Assembly (NCBI GenBank): GCA_014860725.1 | Contig: JACZJD010000780.1 | Span: 1 to 10,766 of the forward strand | Source: Aquamicrobium sp. | Lineage (GTDB): Bacteria; Pseudomonadota; Alphaproteobacteria; Rhizobiales; Rhizobiaceae | Length of the DNA stretch: 10,766 bases | Direction: 5' to 3' | In this document: one piece after another, positions 1-5,528 of the stretch | Position numbering within the stretch: the first letter of the stretch is position 1 | Layout: the number at the start of each line of letters is the position of its first letter | The notes under the pieces: generated by a model | Told to the model about the DNA's origin: nothing | Databases searched by the model: none | What the model saw: only the letters and a program-made list of their open reading frames with translations | Made by a program: the position numbers and the translations under genes

Positions 1-539
1 GCCTCGACCAGCTCGCGCGGCAGCCGGCGCAGCCCGGCCCGGACCAGGAGGAACACCAGCGGCGCATACTGGATGCCCAGCAGCAGCACGATGCCGCCCG
101 GCGAATAGAGCGGGTTGCGGCTGCCGAGCGGCGGCGCGAGCCCGATCAGCTTGAGGAACGGGCTCGCCGGCCCGAACAGCTGCAGCCAAGCGAGCGCCGT
201 CACCTGCGGCGCGATCATCAGCGGCATGACGAAGAACAGGATGAAGGGGCTGCGCCCGCGCATGTCGGTCAGCGTCACGACCAGCGCTACCAGCGTGCCG
301 AGCGCGACCGCGAGCACCGTGCCGCCGATGCCCACCACCAGCGAGTTGACGGTCGCGACCCACGTCGCGCGGCTCATCAGCCCCGCCCCGACGATGTCGA
401 GCGAAAGCGCACCCGCCGGGGCGACGGTCTCGCGCAGCAGCCGCAGCATCGGCAGGAGCGAGAACACGGCGATGGCCACGGCCACCGCCGTCGCCAGGGC
501 CATCTCCTGGCCCCGGCCCCGTCTCAGCCCCGCCTGCAC
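1..539 (-). CDS. ABC transporter inner-membrane permease, binding-protein-dependent type (partial, 3' end off window)
   Basis: This is the membrane channel of an ABC importer, fed by the binding protein encoded just upstream. About 179 codons are visible. The product is very hydrophobic, with an N-terminal membrane segment, a second one near a Leu-Val-Val-Gly-Ile-Gly-Gly run, then helices around LFFVMPLMIAPQ and GGIVLLLGIQYAPLVFLL. The visible part ends in RRLPRELVEA, the start of the cytoplasmic EAA loop that docks on the ATPase. The style resembles Fe(III)/AfuB- or phosphonate-type permeases (COG1178), which often carry two such domains in about 550 residues; I cannot tell here whether there are one or two. 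The start is uncertain. GTG at 539 is my choice, TTG at 545 is also open, and ATG at 503 has AGGAG directly against it, which is too close. It lies about 34 bases after the binding-protein stop, so it is surely co-transcribed. Confidence 0.85.
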   Translation of the reverse strand, partial: MQAGLRRGRGQEMALATAVAVAIAVFSLLPMLRLLRETVAPAGALSLDIVGAGLMSRATWVATVNSLVVGIGGTVLAVALGTLVALVVTLTDMRGRSPFILFFVMPLMIAPQVTALAWLQLFGPASPFLKLIGLAPPLGSRNPLYSPGGIVLLLGIQYAPLVFLLVRAGLRRLPRELVE

Positions 540-573
540 GACCAATGCGTCCCCGTCATGCCGTGCCCGGGTC

Positions 574-1560
574 TCAGCCGCCGAACAGCTCGGCGAACTT
601 GGCCTTGTCGGCCTCGATGCGCTCGACGACGGCCTCGATGTCGACGGGTAGGAGCTTCACCTCGACGCCCTCCGGCAGCCAGTCGGGCCGGCCGGCGCTT
701 GCCTTCGCCGGCAGGTAGCCCATGTCGCGCGCGAGCTTCTGGCCCTCATCCGACAGGATGAAGTCGACGAAGCGCTTGCCGTCCTCGACGTTCTTCGCCG
801 TGGAGAGGATGGCGACCGGCTCGGTCACAGCGGTCACGCCCTCGGACGGGAACACGAACTCGACCGGCGAGCCCTGCGCCTTGGCGTTGAGCGCCATGAA
901 GTCGACGAGGATGCCGTAGGGCTTCTCGCCGCCGGCCACCGCCTTCAGCACCGCGCCGTTGCCGCGCACGGTAATGGCGTCGTTGGCCTTGAGCCCGGTG
1001 TAGAAGTCCCAGCCCAGCGACGGATCGAGCGCCACGCCCGACATCATGTAGGCGGCCGCGCCCGAATAGAGCGGGCTCGGCATCACCACGCCGTCCTTGT
1101 ATTCGGGCTTGACGAGATCGGCCCAGCTCTCGGGCTTCTCGGCCGCGGCGGTGTTGTAGGCGATGCCCGTGGTGATGAGCTTCGAGCCGAAATAGGTGCG
1201 CTCGGCGTCGTAGGAATCCTGCGCCAGCCCCTCGACGTCGGCCTCGGGATAGGCGAGCAGCCGGTTGTCCTTCTTCAGCAGCTCCATGGTCACGGCGTCG
1301 GCGATCAGCAGCACGTCGGGCTGCGGCGCGCCGGCCGCGAACTCGGCGGCGAGCTTGGTCAGGAGATCGCTGGTGCCCGAGCGGAAGATCTCGACCTCGA
1401 CGCCGGGATTGGCCGCTTTGAAGGCCTCGACGGTGCGCGTGGCGTCGGCTTCCGGCTGCGAGGTGTAGAGCGTGATCGTGCCCGCATCGGCCGCGCCGGC
1501 CGAGAGCGCCAGCGCCAGCACCGCACCGCCGGCCGCAAGCCTGTTGAAAATCGTCCTCAT
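574..1560 (-). CDS. Periplasmic substrate-binding protein of an ABC importer (AfuA/FbpA-like, COG1840)
   Basis: This 328-residue protein captures the solute in the periplasm for the adjacent permease. Residues 1-26 form a signal peptide (MRTIFNRL, a hydrophobic core, then a small-residue site ending Ala24-Asp25-Ala26). The mature protein opens with TITLYTSQPEADA, the first strand typical of class II iron/thiamine/phosphonate-type binding proteins. Other family marks are PDVLLIADAVTME (81-93), GIAYNT (132-137) and VVMPSPLYSGAAA (158-170). The ATG at 1560 is preferred over one six codons earlier because AGGAGG lies four bases before it. The paired tyrosines (YYxxR) that bind ferric iron in classical FbpA are absent; Tyr165-Ser166-Gly167 stands in that region. 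The substrate may therefore not be free iron. The neighbouring oxidoreductase favours a small organic substrate, but that is inference. Confidence 0.9.
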   Translation of the reverse strand: MRTIFNRLAAGGAVLALALSAGAADAGTITLYTSQPEADATRTVEAFKAANPGVEVEIFRSGTSDLLTKLAAEFAAGAPQPDVLLIADAVTMELLKKDNRLLAYPEADVEGLAQDSYDAERTYFGSKLITTGIAYNTAAAEKPESWADLVKPEYKDGVVMPSPLYSGAAAYMMSGVALDPSLGWDFYTGLKANDAITVRGNGAVLKAVAGGEKPYGILVDFMALNAKAQGSPVEFVFPSEGVTAVTEPVAILSTAKNVEDGKRFVDFILSDEGQKLARDMGYLPAKASAGRPDWLPEGVEVKLLPVDIEAVVERIEADKAKFAELFGG

Positions 1561-1564
1561 GGCG

Positions 1565-1570
1565 CCTCCT
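1565..1570 (-). promoter_or_regulatory. Strong ribosome binding site (AGGAGG) of the binding-protein gene
   Basis: The minus strand reads AGGAGG, then CGCC, then the ATG at 1560. This fixes the start of the binding-protein gene and rules against the ATG 18 bases upstream. A perfect site suits a protein needed in excess over its permease. Confidence 0.75.
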
Positions 1571-1584
1571 CGTTGCATCCCTGT

Positions 1585-1614
1585 CCGGCGGTCGCCGCGC
1601 CCGCGGCCCGCCGG
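1585..1614 (-). promoter_or_regulatory. Intercistronic GC hairpin between oxidoreductase and binding-protein genes
   Basis: CCGGCGG (1585-1591) and CCGCCGG (1608-1614) are perfect inverted copies around a 16-base GC-rich loop, in the 108-base gap between the two genes. No T-run follows, so it is unlikely to be a full intrinsic terminator. Hairpins here often stabilise the downstream binding-protein message or protect a processed end. In DNA this GC-rich, a 7-bp stem can also occur by chance. Confidence 0.3.
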
Positions 1615-1668
1615 CTTCTCCCTGCATCGCCTACATGACCGCTGGATGACAGGTCGCGATCCGTCTTC

Positions 1669-2985
1669 CTAGCCCCAGACGAGACGGTCCTGCCGCGCCC
1701 TCAGCTCGGCGATCTTCGAGCCCGGCGCGGGCGCGGCATTGGCGTAGGTGATGAGGTCGCCCTTCGCGATGGGCGCGGTGACGGTCCCGCCCTGCAGCAG
1801 GCCGCAGGGAACGGCGCGCGCGGCGCGCGCCTCCCCGGCCGTCATGATCCAGGCGCGGTAGCAATACTCGCCGATGGCGTCGAGCCGGTCGCCGGGCGCG
1901 AGATCCTTCTTGGCGACGGCGCAGACGTCGGCGACGGGCTTGGCCAGCGGCACCATGTCGGCCTTGCCGTGCAGCACGACGCGGGCGCAGGTCAGCGGCA
2001 CCTCGAGCGAGGTCAGGTGATAGGGGCGGTGGAAGGTGAAGTACGGCCCCTTGCCCATCTTCAGGTCCTCCATGCGCTCCGAGATGCGCGGATGCGACAT
2101 ATCGGCGACGACGAACACACCGGGCGCCACGCCCTTGCCGATGGTGTAATCCACCACGCCGACACGCGAGAGCACGCCGCCGTCCCGTTCCGGCACCAGC
2201 ACCTTCGACAGTTCCGGCAGCGTCGCGGCCGGCCCGTGCATGCCGGCCCTGTCGGGCACCAGCCCGGTGGCATTGGCGATGGCGGCCATCTCGACCATGG
2301 TCTTGGAGCCGTCGACGAACTCGACCAGCATGCGCACGTTCATGTTGCGCCGCGCCGCCTCCTCCTCGTAGTCGGGCGGGGTGGCGTCGACGTTCAGCGG
2401 GTTGTTCTTGCCCTTGCCGGCGGCGACGATGGGGTGGCCCATGGCCGAGACGAACTCGATCAGTTCCATGCAGGCCGAAGGCTCGTCACCCGCGCCGAGC
2501 GAATAGACCACGCCCAGCCGGTCGGCCTCGCTCTTGAGATAGGCGCCGATGGTCACGTCCGCCTCGACGTTCATCATCACCAGATGCTTGCCGTTCTCCA
2601 TTGCCCGGAGGCCGATCTCCGCGCCGACGGCCGGCACGCCGGTCGCGTCGATCACCACGTCGATCAGGCCGCTGCCGATGACGAGGCCGGCATCGCCGGT
2701 GACGGCGATCCTGCCCGCCTCCATCGCCGCGTCGAGCGCCGGGGCGGCATCCGCCTCGCGCGCATGGCCCGCCTCGCCATAGGCGATCTCGGCGGCCTTG
2801 AGGGCGCGTTCGGGGTCGCGCTCGACGATCGCGCCAACCTCGATACCCTGCATGTGGGCGACGCGGGTGACGATGTCGGTGCCCATCTCGCCGCAGCCGA
2901 TCAGGCCGATGCGGATCGGCTTGCCGGAACGGGCGCGCTCCTGAAGATCGCGGGCAAGCCCGATGGGGGCGACATTGACGCTCAT
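1669..2985 (-). CDS. NAD(P)-dependent homoserine-dehydrogenase-like oxidoreductase with C-terminal SAF domain (COG4091 type)
   Basis: This is a 438-residue cytoplasmic protein. The N-terminal part is a Rossmann fold: IRIGLIGCGEMG (24-35) carries the GxGxxG loop (Gly30, Gly32, Gly35) that binds NAD(P). It is followed by DVVIDATGVP, where the chain returns to the nucleotide site, and an SLGAGDEPSAC stretch. The last 80 or so residues (from AKKDLAPGDRLD) look like a SAF domain, the fold of sialic-acid synthase and flagellar P-ring chaperones. This Rossmann-plus-SAF layout matches COG4091, 'predicted homoserine dehydrogenase', found in sugar-acid and polyol catabolic operons; the exact reaction here is unknown. 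The start is ATG at 2985 with AAGGA seven bases before it. It heads the minus-strand cassette with the ABC importer genes, so it probably acts on the imported compound or a product of it. Confidence 0.85.
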   Translation of the reverse strand: MSVNVAPIGLARDLQERARSGKPIRIGLIGCGEMGTDIVTRVAHMQGIEVGAIVERDPERALKAAEIAYGEAGHAREADAAPALDAAMEAGRIAVTGDAGLVIGSGLIDVVIDATGVPAVGAEIGLRAMENGKHLVMMNVEADVTIGAYLKSEADRLGVVYSLGAGDEPSACMELIEFVSAMGHPIVAAGKGKNNPLNVDATPPDYEEEAARRNMNVRMLVEFVDGSKTMVEMAAIANATGLVPDRAGMHGPAATLPELSKVLVPERDGGVLSRVGVVDYTIGKGVAPGVFVVADMSHPRISERMEDLKMGKGPYFTFHRPYHLTSLEVPLTCARVVLHGKADMVPLAKPVADVCAVAKKDLAPGDRLDAIGEYCYRAWIMTAGEARAARAVPCGLLQGGTVTAPIAKGDLITYANAAPAPGSKIAELRARQDRLVWG

Positions 2986-3007
2986 GGCAGGGTCCTTCGG
3001 CAGCAGT

Positions 3008-3033
3008 CCGATACCATCCCTAATGAAGATCGG
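3008..3033. promoter_or_regulatory. Possible operator/promoter zone upstream of the oxidoreductase cassette
   Basis: The 174-base gap between 2986 and 3159 holds no gene. Its least GC-rich part (3000-3060) contains an inverted pair CCGAT (3008-3012) and ATCGG (3029-3033) with a 16-base spacer, 23-48 bases upstream of the ATG. On the minus strand TTGATC lies about 17 bases before TTAGGG, a weak sigma-70-like pair. This is the natural place for the cassette promoter, but neither element is strong. Confidence 0.25.
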
Positions 3034-3159
3034 TTCCCGCGATCAAGGCGAATATCGGCGCTGCCCGCATTTCTGCGGCCTGCTCCGGCGTTGCCGGCAG
3101 CCGGGCGCCTGCCGCGCGGGACGGGAGCCCTGACGGCCGCCCTTCGCGCGATGCGGCTG

Positions 3160-3462
3160 CTATTGCTGCACGTCGTCGAGGCCGACGGCGCCGCCCTCGT
3201 TCTCCAGCGTGGCGATCCGCTTCGCTTCCGAGGCGGTGAACTTCAGCCGCACGCCCACGCCGCCGCCGTTCTCGGGTATGAAGACCACGCCCGCCCCTTC
3301 CAGCGCGTCGGCGATCGCCTTGATCGTCCCGTCGTCCGGCTTGTCCAGCTTGCGCTCGAAATGCTCGATCACCGTGGCGTCTACCCTGGACAGCTTCGCC
3401 AGCATCTCGCGGGTGAGTTCCGCCAGTGCGCGGCCGGCACGGCATTGGGCCCCTGTGATCAT
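3160..3462 (-). CDS. Short XRE-family helix-turn-helix protein
   Basis: This 100-residue, probably cytoplasmic DNA-binding protein has a single Cro/C1-type helix-turn-helix at about residues 10-57 (MITGAQCRAGRALAEL opening, KLSRVDATVIEHFER as turn and recognition helix). It is followed by ALEGAGVVFIPENGGGVGVR (53-72). This 'allele with AGV-FIPENGG-GVRL' ending recurs in a large set of short XRE proteins in Rhizobiales; most have no assigned target. The last 25 residues (from KFTASEA) are an acidic, Glu/Asp-containing tail without a recognisable domain. The ATG at 3462 has GGGGAG seven bases upstream. It lies 22 bases after the nuclease-fold gene and is probably co-transcribed with it. There is no toxin partner beside it, so an antitoxin role is not supported. 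Confidence 0.8.
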   Translation of the reverse strand: MITGAQCRAGRALAELTREMLAKLSRVDATVIEHFERKLDKPDDGTIKAIADALEGAGVVFIPENGGGVGVRLKFTASEAKRIATLENEGGAVGLDDVQQ

Positions 3463-3484
3463 CGCGTCTCTCCCCTGTTCTGCC

Positions 3485-4345
3485 CTACGCTGCGACAGTC
3501 TGCTGCTCGTCGTCCCCGGAGGCTCCGTTCGCCGCGCCGAGCCGGATCGAGGCCTTGATCGGCAGGTGGTCGGAGGCGACCCGCGCCAGCGGGCTGTCGT
3601 GGAGCTCGACGCCGCAGATCAGGTCGTGCGGCTTGCCCAGCACCCGGTCGAGCGCCAGAAGCGGAAAGCGCGAGGGAAAGCTGGGCAGCGTCGCATGGAG
3701 CGGGCCGAAGTCGGGGGCGAGCCCGCTCAGCGCCGAACGCCGGCCGACCCGCCATTCGTTCAGGTCGCCCATCAGCAGCGTCGGCCGGCCGTCATGCGCC
3801 TCGGCGACGGAAAGCAGCGTCTCGATCTGCTTGGCGCGGGAGTTGCGCAGGAGGCCGAGATGGGCGGCGATGATGCGCAAGGGCCCCGCGGTCAGCGTCA
3901 GGTCGATGACCACCGCGCCGCGCGGCTCCACGCCCGGCAGCGCAAGCTGCCGCGCGGAGGTGACGGTTCCCTCGCGGAACAGGATCAGGTTGCCGTGCCA
4001 GCCATGCTGTCCGTCGGGGCCGCTGACCGGTACGGGGACGAGGTCGCATTCATGCGCAAGCCGGTCGAGGTCGAGCAGGCTCTCGCGCTCGCCGAAGCGG
4101 CCGCTCGCCTCCTGCAGGGCGACCACGTCGGCATTCATCTCGCGGATGACGGCAATGGTGCGGGCGGGATCGAAACGCCGGTCGAAGCCGATGCCCTTGT
4201 GCACGTTGTAGGAGGCGATCAGCGTGTCGCCGCCGTCGGGCATGAAGGAGAGCGCGACATCGGGCTTCAGCCCGCGCAGGAGCGCCGGGAAACGGGAAGA
4301 GACCTTCCCCTCCGTCTTCGCCGTCCGGCCTTTCCTGCGAAGCAT
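3485..4345 (-). CDS. Endonuclease/exonuclease/phosphatase (EEP) family hydrolase
   Basis: This 286-residue metal-dependent phosphoesterase has the DNase I / exonuclease III / inositol-phosphatase fold. The motifs come in family order: ASYNVHKGIG (44-53, Asn47), ADVVALQEA (72-80, metal-binding Glu79), AHLGLL (161-166, His162), MGDLNEW (192-198, Asp194 and Asn196), LDRVL (232-236) and the closing SDHLPI (258-263, Asp259 and His260 of the catalytic pair). All expected catalytic residues are present, so it should be active. The substrate (nucleic acid, phospholipid or phosphosugar) cannot be read from sequence. No signal peptide is evident; the N-terminus is basic (MLRRKGRTAK). The ATG at 4345 has GGAGGAGGG six bases before it. 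Members of this type often sit beside phospholipase D-like genes; that partner is not here. It is the first gene of a two-gene unit with the XRE protein. Confidence 0.88.
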   Translation of the reverse strand: MLRRKGRTAKTEGKVSSRFPALLRGLKPDVALSFMPDGGDTLIASYNVHKGIGFDRRFDPARTIAVIREMNADVVALQEASGRFGERESLLDLDRLAHECDLVPVPVSGPDGQHGWHGNLILFREGTVTSARQLALPGVEPRGAVVIDLTLTAGPLRIIAAHLGLLRNSRAKQIETLLSVAEAHDGRPTLLMGDLNEWRVGRRSALSGLAPDFGPLHATLPSFPSRFPLLALDRVLGKPHDLICGVELHDSPLARVASDHLPIKASIRLGAANGASGDDEQQTVAA

Positions 4346-4375
4346 ACGCTCCCTCCTCCGATGTTCCTTTCACCC

Positions 4376-4381
4376 AATATA
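4376..4381 (-). promoter_or_regulatory. Candidate -10 element of the EEP/XRE operon
   Basis: The minus strand reads TATATT here, 31 bases upstream of the EEP start codon and inside the only AT-rich patch of the 89-base gap between 4346 and 4434. No good -35 hexamer is visible 16-18 bases further up, so this rests on the -10 match alone. Confidence 0.35.
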
Positions 4382-4434
4382 GGAAGCCGGACGATTCGCG
4401 CCATGCCGCAGGCCGGGCGGGGGCCGGTTTCCCG

Positions 4435-4881
4435 TCAGGCGGCCTCCGCGCTGAGGCCGAGCAGCGCGCGCAGCCCGGGACGATTGTTGGTCGCATCCGC
4501 CAGCGTGTAGCGGTCGAGCACGGCGAGATAGGCTTCCAGCGCCTCGCCGAAAATGCCCTTGAGCCGGCAGATCGGCGAGATCGAGCAGGCGCCGCCGCCG
4601 TCCTGCATGCACTCGACCAGCGAGAAATCCTCCTCGGTCCAGCGCACCAGCTCGCCGAGCCTGATCTCGTGCGGCTCCCTCGCGAGCCGGATGCCGCCGG
4701 AGCGGCCGCGCATGGTGGAGATCACGCCGAGCCGGCGCAGGCGCAGCGCCACCTTGAGCAGATGGTTGCGGGACAGGCGATAGGCATCGGCCACGTCGCT
4801 GACGGTGCATGTGCCGTCGGGACGGCTGGCGAGAAAGATCAACATGCGAAGCGCGTAGTCGGTGTGCTGCGTCATACGCAT
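4435..4881 (-). CDS. Rrf2-family Fe-S transcriptional regulator A (NsrR-like)
   Basis: This is a 148-residue winged-helix repressor of the Rrf2 family. The N-terminus MRMTQHTDYALRMLIFLASR is typical, with Asp8 at the position that ligates the cluster in NsrR. The recognition region is RLSRNHLLKV (35-44) and the wing MRGRSGGIRLAR (57-68). The cluster cysteines are Cys91, Cys99 and Cys105 (C-x7-C-x5-C). E. coli NsrR has C-x4-C-x5-C, so the first loop is longer here by three residues, as also seen in regulator B. The C-terminal YLAVLDRYTLADA is strongly NsrR-like. It could still answer to iron or redox instead of NO. I set the start at the ATG at 4881, where GGAG lies six bases upstream; an upstream in-frame ATG at 4962 would add 27 residues unlike the family. 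It is divergent from tadE, with 203 bases between the two start codons. Confidence 0.9.
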   Translation of the reverse strand: MRMTQHTDYALRMLIFLASRPDGTCTVSDVADAYRLSRNHLLKVALRLRRLGVISTMRGRSGGIRLAREPHEIRLGELVRWTEEDFSLVECMQDGGGACSISPICRLKGIFGEALEAYLAVLDRYTLADATNNRPGLRALLGLSAEAA

Positions 4882-4887
4882 TTTCGT

Positions 4888-4891
4888 CTCC
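4888..4891 (-). promoter_or_regulatory. Ribosome binding site fixing the start of Rrf2 regulator A
   Basis: GGAG on the minus strand, six bases before the ATG at 4881, selects that start over the in-frame ATG at 4962 and gives a product with the usual Rrf2 N-terminus. Confidence 0.6.
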
Positions 4892-5021
4892 GGAGGGGCA
4901 GTGGGCAGGCCGGATGCGGCACGGAATCCCAACTCGATATCATCCGGGGCCTGCAAGCGCACCTGAAAATCATGGATTCCGCGCTCCCGGAGTCAATATG
5001 CCGCGTTCGGCCACATCATGG

Positions 5022-5038
5022 CACAATCAGGAGTTGTG
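5022..5038. promoter_or_regulatory. Inverted repeat CACAA-N7-TTGTG in the Rrf2 A / tadE divergent region
   Basis: CACAA (5022-5026) and TTGTG (5034-5038) form a perfect 5-7-5 dyad, 47-63 bases before the tadE start codon, where an operator over the tad promoter would lie. The rest of the 203-base gap (4882-5084) shows no gene and no clear promoter hexamers; a second, wide inverted pair, GGAATCC (4923-4929) and GGATTCC (4974-4980), is also present. No NsrR-type core is visible in this gap. A 5-bp arm is short enough to be chance. Confidence 0.3.
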
Positions 5039-5084
5039 TAGACAGCTTACAGCTTCGCCATTCCCTTCTGCTTCCATTGCCGGC

Positions 5085-5528
5085 ATGAGCAGACAGGTCC
5101 CGACATCATGCCGCCGCAACGTCGCCGCCGAGATCTCGGGCTCAACGGCGGTGGAGTTCGCCATCCTCGCCCCGCTCTACCTTCTCCTGATCCTCGGCAT
5201 GACCGCCTACGGTATCTATTTCGGGGCGGCCCATTCCGTGCAGCAGCTTTCCTCGGACGCGGCGCGCACCGCCGTCGCCGGCCTCGACGCACAGGAGCGG
5301 CGCGACCTCGCGCTGCGCTTCATCGAGAACAATGCCCAAGGCTACATCTTCATCGATCCGGCGCGGCTCGCCGTCGAGGTCGGCGACAGCGCCGCGGATG
5401 CGAGCCAGTTCGACGTGACCATCAGCTACGACGCCAGCAAGCTGCCGATCTGGAGCCTGTGGGACGCCCTGCCCATGCCCGACCAGACGATCCGGCGGCG
5501 CGCGACGATCAGGATGGGAGGCATCTGA
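5085..5528 (+). CDS. tadE: TadE-family pseudopilin-like protein
   Basis: This 147-residue single-span envelope protein belongs to the tight-adherence (Tad) type IVc pilus machinery. After a short basic N-terminus comes ISGSTAVEFAILAPLYLLL (17-35). Gly19 followed by Glu24 gives the prepilin-peptidase pattern (cleavage after Gly, Glu at +5), and the hydrophobic segment runs to about residue 47. The rest is periplasmic and begins with VQQLSSDAARTAVAGL, the usual TadE helix. The ATG at 5085 gives a family-like N-terminus but has no clear Shine-Dalgarno sequence, so expression may be weak or the start slightly different. It overlaps tadG by one base (TGATG), implying translational coupling. No flp pilin, TadA ATPase, TadB/C platform or TadV peptidase is in the window, so it relies on a tad locus elsewhere. 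Confidence 0.85.
   Translation: MSRQVPTSCRRNVAAEISGSTAVEFAILAPLYLLLILGMTAYGIYFGAAHSVQQLSSDAARTAVAGLDAQERRDLALRFIENNAQGYIFIDPARLAVEVGDSAADASQFDVTISYDASKLPIWSLWDALPMPDQTIRRRATIRMGGI

Noticed and set aside
115..651. 178-codon plus-strand frame at the left edge
   Set aside because: Ser/Ala/Thr-rich, without motifs. The minus strand here encodes a clear ABC permease with membrane helices and the start of the EAA loop.
3160..3462. Antitoxin of a toxin-antitoxin pair
   Set aside because: The adjacent gene is a full-length EEP hydrolase with a complete catalytic set and no toxin family features; gene order and size do not fit a known pair.
1969..3558. Long plus-strand open frame (529 codons) opposite the oxidoreductase and XRE genes
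   Set aside because: It is rich in His, Arg, Gly and Ala with no family resemblance. It mirrors the real minus-strand genes and runs straight across two of them and their intergenic region, as expected in GC-rich DNA.
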